Under the pieces are notes generated by a model. It had not been told where the DNA came from, made no database searches, and worked only from the letters and a program-made list of their open reading frames with translations. From positions 124,001-188,000 of the forward strand of contig NZ_FQZT01000004.1 in the NCBI RefSeq assembly GCF_900142125.1: a stretch of 64,000 nt of DNA, written 5' to 3'. A program made the position numbers and the translations under genes. The first letter of the stretch is position 1, and each line of letters opens with the position of its first letter. Source of the DNA: Malonomonas rubra DSM 5091 (GTDB lineage Bacteria > Desulfobacterota > Desulfuromonadia > Desulfuromonadales > Geopsychrobacteraceae). Shown in pieces: positions 44,830 through 52,990 of the stretch.

Positions 44830-47800
44830 CTAATTCCGTCCGAGGCGCAGGTCGAGGGTGTAGGGGAATTCCGGGTTGCGTTCCTCAAGCGGTGGCTCCA
44901 TCGGTCCCGGCAGGTTTCCTTCCGGGAAGAACTTGCCGAGGCTCGAGAACTCCGGCTGCGGCTGCAGTGGTCCCTGGGTGTGCTCGGTTACGTGGAACAG
45001 GGCATCGCGACGTGCTTCAGCGGTGATTGCGTTGACCGGGAAATCCTCGTAGTTGCGGCCGCCCGGATGCGAAACATGATAGCTGCAGCCACCTATCGAG
45101 CGGCCGTTCCAGGTGTCGATGACATCGAACACCAGCGGCGAGTGCGGCTTGATGGTCGGGTGCAGCGCTGAGGGTGGTTGCCAGGCACGGTAACGTACCC
45201 CGGCGACGAACTCATCCTTGCGCCCGGTCTGGCGTAGCGGAACCCGGCGGCCGTTGCAGGCGATCACGTGCCGGCCTTCGGTCAGCCCGGTGACGTGCAG
45301 CTGCAGACGCTCGACAGAAGAATCGACATAGCGTGAAGTTCCCTGGCTGCCGACCTCTTCGCCGAGCACATGCCAGGGCTCAATGGCGAAGCGCAGCTCC
45401 AGCTCGATATCGTCGATCCGGGTGGTGCCGTAACGGGGGAAGCGGAACTCGAAGAACGGATCGAACCAGTCGAGCTGGAACGGATAACCCGCTTCCTGCA
45501 GGCTGGCGACGACATCCTGCATGTCTTGGCGGACGAAATAGGGCAGCAAGAAGCGGTCATGCAGGGAGGTTCCCCAGCGCACCAGGTCCTGCTTGTAGGG
45601 CTGCTTCCAGAACCAGGCGATCAGGGTGCGCAGCAGCAGGTTCTGCACCAGGCTCATGCGCGCGTGCGGTGGCATCTCGAAGGCGCGCAGTTCGAGCAGT
45701 CCCAAGCGGCCGGAGGCGCTGTCGGGCGAATAGAGCTTGTCGATGCAGAACTCGGCGCGGTGGGTGTTGCCGGTGACATCGATCAGCAGGTTGCGCAGCA
45801 GGCGATCGACCAGCCATGGTGCCGGCACTTCTCCCTCTGGGACCTGTTGGAAAGCGATCTCCAGCTCGTAGAGCGAGTCGTTGCGGGCTTCGTCGATCCG
45901 TGGTGCCTGGCTGGTCGGTCCCATGAACATGCCGGAGAAGAGGTACGAGAGTGCCGGATGATGCTGCCAGAAGGTGACCAGGCTGCGCAGCAGGTCGGGG
46001 CGGCGCAGCATCGGGCTGTCGCTCGGGGTCAACCCGCCGAGGGTGATATGGTTGCCGCCGCCGGTGCCGGTGTGGCGGCCGTCGAGCATGAACTTTTCCG
46101 TACCGAGGCGGCACTGACGGGCTTCCTCGTAAAGGCGCACGGTGTTGTCGACGATCTCCTGCCAGCTTTCGGCCGGGTGAATGTTGACTTCGATGACGCC
46201 CGGGTCGGGGGTGACCGAAAGCCGCTGGATGCGCCAGTCGTGCGGTGGTTCGTAGCCCTCGATGACCACCGGAATTTCCATTTCAGCAGCAGTGGTTTCG
46301 ATCAGCGCGATCAGGTCGAGGTATTCTTCCAGCCGGCCCAGCGGCGGCATGAAGATATGTAGCCGGCCGTTGCGGGCTTCGACGCAGAGCGCGGTATGGG
46401 TCACCTCGACCTGCTGCGGTTCCTTTTCTTCAGTTTCTTTTTCTGCCTTTTCTCTTTGGCTGGCGCTGGTCTGCAGCTCAGGTTCCGGCACCAGTTTACC
46501 AGCCCAGAGACCGTGGTAATTGTCCAACTCCGGCAGCGGCTGGAACTGGCTTTGCTCGACAAAGGGCTCGCGCTTCTCCGGCGCTATCCAGGGCAGCGAA
46601 TCGAGCGGTAATCTCAGTCCCATGGCAGAGTCGCCGGGGATCAGGTACATCTGCTCGCGGCGGAACTCCCAGGGGCTGCTGGTCCAGCAGGACTCGGCCA
46701 GATCCCACTTCAGCGGCAGGGCGTAGCCGACCGGATCGCCCAAACCTTTTTGCAGCACCTGCGCCAGAGTACGTCGCTCCGAGGAGTCTTTCAGGCTGGC
46801 CTTCTCAGAGTCCAGGTTGGCCGGCACCGAGCCTTCTTTCCAGAGCCAGTAGAGGGTGTCCTCGTAACCGGGCACCAGATAATCGTTGCCGATGCCGAGG
46901 GCCTGTACCAGCTGCCCGGCGAACTTTTGCGCATCCTTGTGGGTGACCTGATAGTCCTTGTTGATATCGGCCAGCAGCTTGGGATCCTGCCAGATCGGTT
47001 GTTTGTCTTTGCGCCAGAAGCAGCCGTTGGCCCAGCGTGGCAGTGGTTCGCCCGGGTACCATTTGCCCTGGCCGAAATGCAGCAGCCCGCCGACGGTGAA
47101 GGCATCGCGCAGGCGCAGGGTCAGATCGTAGGCCAGTTCCCGCTTGTGTTCCCCATCGGCGCTGACGTTCCACTGCGCGCTCTCCATATCGTCGATGGAA
47201 ACGAAGGTCGGCTCGCCGCCCATGGTCAAGCGCACATCCCCGGCGACGAGTTCCTCGTCAACCTGCTGACCGAGGGCGTTGATCAGGTCCCACTGTTCGT
47301 CACTGTAGGGTTTGGTGACCCGAGGATCTTCGTGAATTCGACTGACTTTGTTGCTGTGTTCAAACTCGACCTCGCATTTGTCCATCGCCCCGGTGACCGG
47401 AGCGGCACTGACCGGGTGCGGCGTGCAGGCGAGGGGAATGTGGCCTTCGCTGGCCAACAGGCCAGAGGTCGGGTCGAGGCCGATCCAGCCGGCACCCGGA
47501 ACATAAACCTCGGTCCAGGCGTGCAGGTCGGTAAAGTCGGTTTCCGGCCCGGAGGGTCCGTCGAGTGATTTTTCATCGGCAGTCAGCTGCACCAGGTAGC
47601 CGCTGACAAAGCGCGCCGCCAGGCCGAGATGACGGAAGACCTGCACCAGCAGCCAGGCCGAATCCCGGCAGGAGCCGATTTGACGCTTTAACGTCGTTTC
47701 GCAGGTCTGTACCCCCGGTTCCATCCGCACCGAGTAGTTCACGGACTCCTGAACCTGGCGGTTGACCTCAACCAGGAAATCTACGGTTCGTGTTTCACTG

Positions 47801-48207
47801 CGATCGATCCGCTGTAGCCATTTCTCCAGGCGCGGGCCGGTGACAACTTTCTGCAGATAGGGAGCCAGTTCGGTCTTTTCCTGCTTGCTGTAGGTAAATG
47901 GATAGTTTTCGGCATATTCTTCGATGAAGAAATCGAACGGGTTGTAAGCCGCCATGTCGGCGATGACTTCAACCTCGAAGCGGAGCTGCCGGGTCTTCTC
48001 CGGAAACACCAAACGCGCCAGGTAGTTACCGAAGGCGTCCTGCTGCCAGTTGAGAAAGTGCTCTTCCGGGAGGACCTTCAGAGAGTAGGAAAGGATCGGT
48101 GTCCGACAGTGTGCCGCCGGTCGCAAACGCAAAACATGGGGCGAAAGAGAAACCGGGCGATCAAATTTATAGTCAGTGACGTGATTACAGGCAATACGAA
48201 TCGGCAT
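44830..48207 (-). CDS. Transglutaminase-like protein with large DUF2126 region
   Basis: An 1125-residue protein, first gene of the operon. N-terminal transglutaminase part (residues 1-300): MPIRIACNHVTDYKFDRPVS, with triad C180 (GSCRDSAWL), H229 (DLHAWTEVY) and D245 (WIGLDPTSG). The rest (about 330-1125) matches the DUF2126 region of large transglutaminase-like proteins (RLTMGGEPTFVSIDDME, FMLDGRHTGTGGGNHITLGG, AFEMPPHARMS), whose fold resembles glutamine-synthetase/GCS ligases by published prediction (recollection). ATG at 48207 follows AGGGG. It probably couples ligation to hydrolysis or transfer. Confidence 0.92.
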   Translation of the reverse strand: MPIRIACNHVTDYKFDRPVSLSPHVLRLRPAAHCRTPILSYSLKVLPEEHFLNWQQDAFGNYLARLVFPEKTRQLRFEVEVIADMAAYNPFDFFIEEYAENYPFTYSKQEKTELAPYLQKVVTGPRLEKWLQRIDRSETRTVDFLVEVNRQVQESVNYSVRMEPGVQTCETTLKRQIGSCRDSAWLLVQVFRHLGLAARFVSGYLVQLTADEKSLDGPSGPETDFTDLHAWTEVYVPGAGWIGLDPTSGLLASEGHIPLACTPHPVSAAPVTGAMDKCEVEFEHSNKVSRIHEDPRVTKPYSDEQWDLINALGQQVDEELVAGDVRLTMGGEPTFVSIDDMESAQWNVSADGEHKRELAYDLTLRLRDAFTVGGLLHFGQGKWYPGEPLPRWANGCFWRKDKQPIWQDPKLLADINKDYQVTHKDAQKFAGQLVQALGIGNDYLVPGYEDTLYWLWKEGSVPANLDSEKASLKDSSERRTLAQVLQKGLGDPVGYALPLKWDLAESCWTSSPWEFRREQMYLIPGDSAMGLRLPLDSLPWIAPEKREPFVEQSQFQPLPELDNYHGLWAGKLVPEPELQTSASQREKAEKETEEKEPQQVEVTHTALCVEARNGRLHIFMPPLGRLEEYLDLIALIETTAAEMEIPVVIEGYEPPHDWRIQRLSVTPDPGVIEVNIHPAESWQEIVDNTVRLYEEARQCRLGTEKFMLDGRHTGTGGGNHITLGGLTPSDSPMLRRPDLLRSLVTFWQHHPALSYLFSGMFMGPTSQAPRIDEARNDSLYELEIAFQQVPEGEVPAPWLVDRLLRNLLIDVTGNTHRAEFCIDKLYSPDSASGRLGLLELRAFEMPPHARMSLVQNLLLRTLIAWFWKQPYKQDLVRWGTSLHDRFLLPYFVRQDMQDVVASLQEAGYPFQLDWFDPFFEFRFPRYGTTRIDDIELELRFAIEPWHVLGEEVGSQGTSRYVDSSVERLQLHVTGLTEGRHVIACNGRRVPLRQTGRKDEFVAGVRYRAWQPPSALHPTIKPHSPLVFDVIDTWNGRSIGGCSYHVSHPGGRNYEDFPVNAITAEARRDALFHVTEHTQGPLQPQPEFSSLGKFFPEGNLPGPMEPPLEERNPEFPYTLDLRLGRN

Positions 48208-48427
48208 AGCTGAGCCCCTGTCTCTGCTGGGGAGAGTGAAATGATGACTAATATAGAAAAGTTTTGTCAATCATAGCATGTTCATTGTTTTCTGATGAAT
48301 AATTTAGCGGCTAGATTGAGTTTTTGCAGCCTTGGTTGACGGGATTCGATTGAGCGGACGCTCAGTGGTTGCTCGCAGTGGTAGGCGGGCAAGAGAAAAA
48401 CCTTTTAAATCGCTTGTCTTGATTTTC

Positions 48428-48456
48428 CGGGGGTGATAATTTAGCCCCCTTTTTGC
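48428..48456 (+). promoter_or_regulatory. Short hairpin with T-run upstream of the radical SAM gene
   Basis: GGGGG, 11 bases including GATAAT, CCCCC then TTTTT, 25 bases before the TTG start. Either a weak terminator/attenuator or simply a -10 region (GATAAT at 48435-48440) in a GC context. The remaining 220 bases back to 48208 show a TTGACA on the minus strand near 48270 but no complete promoter I can defend. Confidence 0.35.
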
Positions 48457-48480
48457 TTCTTTCCTAAAGAAGGTTGTCCT

Positions 48481-50991
48481 TTGTCAAAAATTGATCAGAC
48501 AGAAGCGCTGCTGCAGGTGACCAAACCCTCCCGCTATCTCGGTGGCGAGCTGGGGTCGATTTGTAAGCTGGATGATGGCATCGAGGTGCGGATGGCGTTG
48601 GCTTTCCCCGATGTCTATGAAGTCGGTATGAGTCATATCGGTTTCCCGATCCTCTACCATATTCTCAACAGCCTCGACTGGGCCGCGGCCGAGCGGGTTT
48701 ATTCCGCCTGGCCCGATATGGCGCAGTGGCTGGAGGAGAACAACCAGCCGCTCTGCTCACTGGAGAGCAGCCGGCTTCTGGCCGAGTTTGACATCATCGG
48801 CTTCACCCTCCAGTACGAGCTCAGTTACACCAACCTGCTTGGCATGCTGCGGCAGGCAGGCTTGCCGCTTCGGCGCGAGCAAAGAGATGAGTCCGCGCCG
48901 CTGATTGTTGTTGGCGGCCCCTGCGCTTACAACCCCGAGCCTCTGGCCGAGTTTTTCGATGTTGCCCTGATCGGTGACGGCGAAGAAGCGATTGTCGAGC
49001 TAGCCGCAGCGGTGCGACGCAGCAAACGGGAAAACTGGAGCCGCTTGCAATTGCTGGAGCACCTCTCCGGGATCGAAGGCTTCTACCTGCCGCAGTTTTT
49101 CGCTGTCAGTTACAACGACGAGGGGACTGTTGCTGAAATTTCTCCGCGGCGTGATGGCTATGAAAAAGTCGGTCGCCGTTACCTCAACGACTTGGAAACC
49201 GCACCCTTTCCAACCCAGCCGATCATCCCTTATATGCAGACGGTCCACAACCGGGTGGCAATGGAGATCGCCCGTGGCTGCACCCGTGGCTGCCGTTTCT
49301 GCCAGGCAGGTTATATCTATCGGCCGGTGCGTGAACGCAGCCCGGAAACAATACGCAATCTGATCAACCAGTCGCTGGGAAATTCCGGTTTTGAGGAGAT
49401 CTCCCTGCTTTCGCTGTCGACCGGCGACTACAGCTGTATCGAAGGCCTGCTTGGCAGTTTGATGGCGGAGCATGCCGCCGACCGGGTAGCTGTGTCTCTG
49501 CCAAGCCTGCGGGTCGGTTCGCTGACCGAAGAGCTGATGGAAGAGGTGAAGAAGGTGCGCAAGACCGGCTTCACTCTCGCGCCTGAAGCGGGCAGTGAGC
49601 GGTTGCGGGCAGTGATCAATAAAGGGATCAGTGCCGACGATCTGCTCGAAACTACCGGCAACGCTTACCGGCTCGGTTGGCGGCTGATCAAGCTCTACTT
49701 CATGATGGGACTGCCGACCGAAACCGACGATGACCTGCAGCAGTTGATCGAACTGGCGACACAGGTCAAGCGAAGTGGCAAGGGGACCGGCGGCAACGAT
49801 GTGAATGTCGCGGTGTCGACCTTCGTGCCGAAACCGCACACGCCGTTCCAATGGCATGGGCAGATCGATATCGAAGAAACCCGGCGGAAGCAGGAGATGC
49901 TGAAAGAAGGGTTGCGCAAAAAAAAGCTGCGCTTCAAGTATCACGAAGCGGAGCTCTCGTTTCTCGAAGGGGTGTTCGCGCGCGGCGACCGGCGGCTGGC
50001 AAAAGTTTTGGAGCGGGCCGTCGAACTCGGTTGCCGTTTCGACGGTTGGCGTGAGCATTTTGATTTCGAAAAATGGATGCAGGCCTTCGCCGATTGCGAC
50101 ATCGATCCGTTCTGGTATCTGCGTCAGCGCGATTTTGATGAAGTGCTGCCCTGGGATCATATCGATTGTGGCCTGCCGAAAAGCTTTTTCCGCAGCGAAC
50201 TGGATAAAGCCCTTGAGGGTGATGCCACACCAGATTGTCGCGACGGCGATTGCCACGCCTGCGGTGTTTGCGATTTCAAAGAACGCAGAATGCGTTTGAC
50301 CGATTCAGAAGCTGAAAGGCCCGCGCAGCAAGCGGAAGGCGAAAGCGAAGAAGAATTGACCCGCGTCCGCCTGACCCTGACCAAGCAGGGGCGCGCACGC
50401 ATGGTTGCTCATCTCGAATACCTGGCGATGTTCCAGCGTGCAGTGCGCCGGGCGGGCTTGCCGGTGCGTTTTTCCGGTGGGTTTCATCCGAAACCGAAGG
50501 TCTCTTATCTGGAAGCGCTGCCGATGGGTGTTTCTAGCGAAGCTGAGTTGATCGACCTCGAATTGACTCAAAAAATTGATGTTGATCATGTTTTGTCTAG
50601 TTTGAATGTTCAACTTCCGGATGGGTTCAAAATAATTGAAGCTAAAGAAATTCCCTGGAAGTCTCTTTCTCCTTCATCTGCGGTCGCTTCCAGCCGCTAC
50701 CGTGTGCCTTTGCCGGCGAAGTTGCCACTTGACCTGCAAAAACGGATCGAAGCCTTCCTGCAGGCGGAGCAGGTGACCGTTGTGTTGATGAAAAAAGGAC
50801 GCGAAAAGCAGGTTGATTTGCGCGCCGATGTGCAGGAGATGAGCCTGGTTGATGGTGAGTTGGAGTTGCTGCTGAAAAAGGGCAGCCCGTTGCAAGTTGC
50901 CGCTTATCTGCTGGAAATGGAGATCGAAGAAATTCGGCGCTTGCAGGTTCGCAAGATCGGTATTATCCTTAAAAATTCTGCGGAAGAATAA
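48481..50991 (+). CDS. B12-binding radical SAM protein with C-terminal DUF2344 (TIGR03960/TIGR03936 type)
   Basis: An 836-residue fusion. An N-terminal cobalamin-binding-like region (about 1-230: MALAFPDVYEVGMSHIGF, VGGPCAYNPEPLAEFFD) leads into a radical SAM core with CTRGCRFC near residue 262-270, then a second cysteine group (CRDGDCHACGVC, about 580-591), and a C-terminal DUF2344 part from about 620 (VRLTLTKQGRARMVAHLEYL... FSGGFHPKPKVSYL). Start TTG 48481, AAGAAGG upstream. Commonly next to RNase G, as here. Function is not established; an RNA or ribosome modification is possible. Confidence 0.9.
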   Translation: MSKIDQTEALLQVTKPSRYLGGELGSICKLDDGIEVRMALAFPDVYEVGMSHIGFPILYHILNSLDWAAAERVYSAWPDMAQWLEENNQPLCSLESSRLLAEFDIIGFTLQYELSYTNLLGMLRQAGLPLRREQRDESAPLIVVGGPCAYNPEPLAEFFDVALIGDGEEAIVELAAAVRRSKRENWSRLQLLEHLSGIEGFYLPQFFAVSYNDEGTVAEISPRRDGYEKVGRRYLNDLETAPFPTQPIIPYMQTVHNRVAMEIARGCTRGCRFCQAGYIYRPVRERSPETIRNLINQSLGNSGFEEISLLSLSTGDYSCIEGLLGSLMAEHAADRVAVSLPSLRVGSLTEELMEEVKKVRKTGFTLAPEAGSERLRAVINKGISADDLLETTGNAYRLGWRLIKLYFMMGLPTETDDDLQQLIELATQVKRSGKGTGGNDVNVAVSTFVPKPHTPFQWHGQIDIEETRRKQEMLKEGLRKKKLRFKYHEAELSFLEGVFARGDRRLAKVLERAVELGCRFDGWREHFDFEKWMQAFADCDIDPFWYLRQRDFDEVLPWDHIDCGLPKSFFRSELDKALEGDATPDCRDGDCHACGVCDFKERRMRLTDSEAERPAQQAEGESEEELTRVRLTLTKQGRARMVAHLEYLAMFQRAVRRAGLPVRFSGGFHPKPKVSYLEALPMGVSSEAELIDLELTQKIDVDHVLSSLNVQLPDGFKIIEAKEIPWKSLSPSSAVASSRYRVPLPAKLPLDLQKRIEAFLQAEQVTVVLMKKGREKQVDLRADVQEMSLVDGELELLLKKGSPLQVAAYLLEMEIEEIRRLQVRKIGIILKNSAEE

Positions 50992-51061
50992 TGTTTTTCG
51001 CGGATTATGTGAGGGGTTGAGGTTGCACGCGACTTCCCTCTCAAAAACCCAAAACAAGGTT

Positions 51062-51150
51062 GGCCACCAAGTACACCAAGAAGAGCTCTTTTTAGGGAAA
51101 ACCCTAGAATTAGGTTCGGACCTTCTTGGTGCTCTTTGTGCCTTGGTGGC
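51062..51150. repeat. CACCAAG inverted-repeat element, diverged short copy
   Basis: Left arm 51062-51083 with two CACCAAG units, right arm 51122-51150 with three; interior unlike the copies at 5237 and 7536. It sits in the radical SAM-rng gap, again between co-directional genes. Confidence 0.7.
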
Positions 51151-51227
51151 AGAGATCTTTATTAGGGTTTCAGATCAAAAAACTTAAAGTTTCGCTTTGA
51201 AATATATACAGAATCTGGAGAAAAATT

Positions 51228-52733
51228 ATGCGTAAGGAGTTGGTCATCAGCACCACCTCCCACGAGACCCGTGTGGCTTTGCTCGAAGGCGGTCACATTG
51301 CTGAGCTCTATATTGAGCGCGAGCGTGAGAGGGGAATCGTCGGGAATATTTACAAGGGCAAGGTTATCCGTGTGCTGCCTGGCATGCAGGCGGCTTTTGT
51401 CGACATTGGGCTGGAGAAAGCGGCCTTTTTGTATGTCGCTGACGTGCTTGATGAAATGGAGCAGGTCGAACGCACCATCGAGGGGGAGGACCCCGGACTT
51501 GAGCAGTCGGATGGTAGCGAGTTGGCCACTCTGCCGCCGATCGAGGATCTGCTGAAAGAAGGCCAGGAATTGCTGGTGCAGATTTCCAAGGAGCCGATCG
51601 GCACCAAGGGGGCACGCATCACCTCGCATATTTCCCTGCCGGGCCGCCACCTGGTCTACATGCCGACGGTCGATCATGTCGGTATCTCCCGCCGCATCGA
51701 ATGTGAAGAAGAGCGAGAACGACTTAAAAATGTCGTCGAATCGATGCGCGAGCCGGGCACAGGCTTTATCGTCCGTACTGTCTCCGAAGGCAAAAGCGAG
51801 GAGGAGCTGCGCGGTGATATGGAGTTCCTGGTCGGCCTGTGGGACGATCTGAGCAGCAATATCGATGAGCGCAAAGCACCCAGCCTGATCCATTCCGACC
51901 TCGACGTCACCAGCAAGGTGCTGCGTGATATCCTGACCGAAGAGATTCAGCGGATCGTTGTCGACAACCAGGAAGAGTACAACAAGATCGTTCGCTTCAT
52001 TCGCACCTTCATGCCGAAGCTGAACTACTGCATCGAACTCTATGATGGCGACGAACCGATCTTCGACGCCTACGGGCTGGAGGTGGAAATTTCCCGTGCG
52101 CTGGGGCGTAAAGTCTGGCTGAAGAGTGGTGGTTCCATCATCATCGAGCAGACTGAAGCGCTGACCGCCATCGACGTCAACACCGGACGCTACGTTGGCA
52201 AGCACAACCTCGAGGACACGATTCTCAAAACCAATCTTGAAGCGCTCAAAGAGATCGCTTTCCAGTTGCGGCTGCGCAATATCGGTGGGTTGATTATCAT
52301 CGACTTTATCGATATGGAGAAAGAGGCGCACCGCGAAAAGGTCCACGCCGCATTGGAAGAGGCGCTGAAGAGCGACAAGAACAAGACCAACATCCTGAAG
52401 ATTTCCGAGTTGGGCCTGGTCGAGATGACCCGTAAGCGGGTGCGCGAATCGATCGGCCGCACCCTCTGCGAACCCTGCCCTTACTGCGAGGGCAAGGGCT
52501 ATGTCAAAGGTCAGCTGACCATTATTTACGAAGTATTGCGTGAGCTGCACCGGGAGTTGGCCGATCTGCCCGCCGGCCATGTCACCCTGCTGGCCCATCC
52601 CGATATCGCCAGCCTGCTGGTCGATGAAGAGCGTGCCGGAATCGACGAGTTGGAACAGCGCTACGGCCGCCACATCAGCATTAACTCGCGACCCGGTTTC
52701 CATATCGAGCAGTACGAGATTGCGGTCGGTTGA
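51228..52733 (+). CDS. rng: Ribonuclease G
   Basis: A 501-residue RNase E/G endonuclease for rRNA 5' maturation and mRNA decay. An S1 domain (residues about 30-130: NIYKGKVIRVLPGMQAAFVDIG) precedes the catalytic part, with DNase I-like acidic residues in TAIDVNTG and IIDFIDM, and the zinc-link CPYCEGKG near residue 415. ATG follows GGAG. Length is that of RNase G, without the RNase E scaffold. Downstream of the radical SAM gene, with a repeat element in between. Confidence 0.97.
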   Translation: MRKELVISTTSHETRVALLEGGHIAELYIERERERGIVGNIYKGKVIRVLPGMQAAFVDIGLEKAAFLYVADVLDEMEQVERTIEGEDPGLEQSDGSELATLPPIEDLLKEGQELLVQISKEPIGTKGARITSHISLPGRHLVYMPTVDHVGISRRIECEEERERLKNVVESMREPGTGFIVRTVSEGKSEEELRGDMEFLVGLWDDLSSNIDERKAPSLIHSDLDVTSKVLRDILTEEIQRIVVDNQEEYNKIVRFIRTFMPKLNYCIELYDGDEPIFDAYGLEVEISRALGRKVWLKSGGSIIIEQTEALTAIDVNTGRYVGKHNLEDTILKTNLEALKEIAFQLRLRNIGGLIIIDFIDMEKEAHREKVHAALEEALKSDKNKTNILKISELGLVEMTRKRVRESIGRTLCEPCPYCEGKGYVKGQLTIIYEVLRELHRELADLPAGHVTLLAHPDIASLLVDEERAGIDELEQRYGRHISINSRPGFHIEQYEIAVG

Positions 52734-52753
52734 GAAACTATTCAGCGCAATCA

Positions 52754-52789
52754 CGACGGGGGCAGAGTTTAACTCTGCCCCCGTTTTTT
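52754..52789 (+). terminator. Terminator after rng
   Basis: ACGGGGGCAGAG and CTCTGCCCCCGT arms, then TTTTTT, 20 bases after the stop. Confidence 0.92.
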
Positions 52790-52990
52790 GTTGAGAACAG
52801 GGTAGTTTTATCGAAATGAGCAGCTGGACGTTAACCTTTGTCGGTTCGCGCGTTTTCTGCCCGGCAGGTTTAAGCTTTTGACAATATCAGGCAGCTAGAT
52901 AAACTACATATGGATGTTTTAGGTTTTTCAGTAGACTATGCCCTTATTTAGTTTGATTGATCTTTATAGATTCTTCGTGTTTGAGTGAAT

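Noticed and set aside
51162-52754. A 530-codon minus-strand frame opposite rng
   Set aside because: Antisense to RNase G over its full length; no domain, no start signal.
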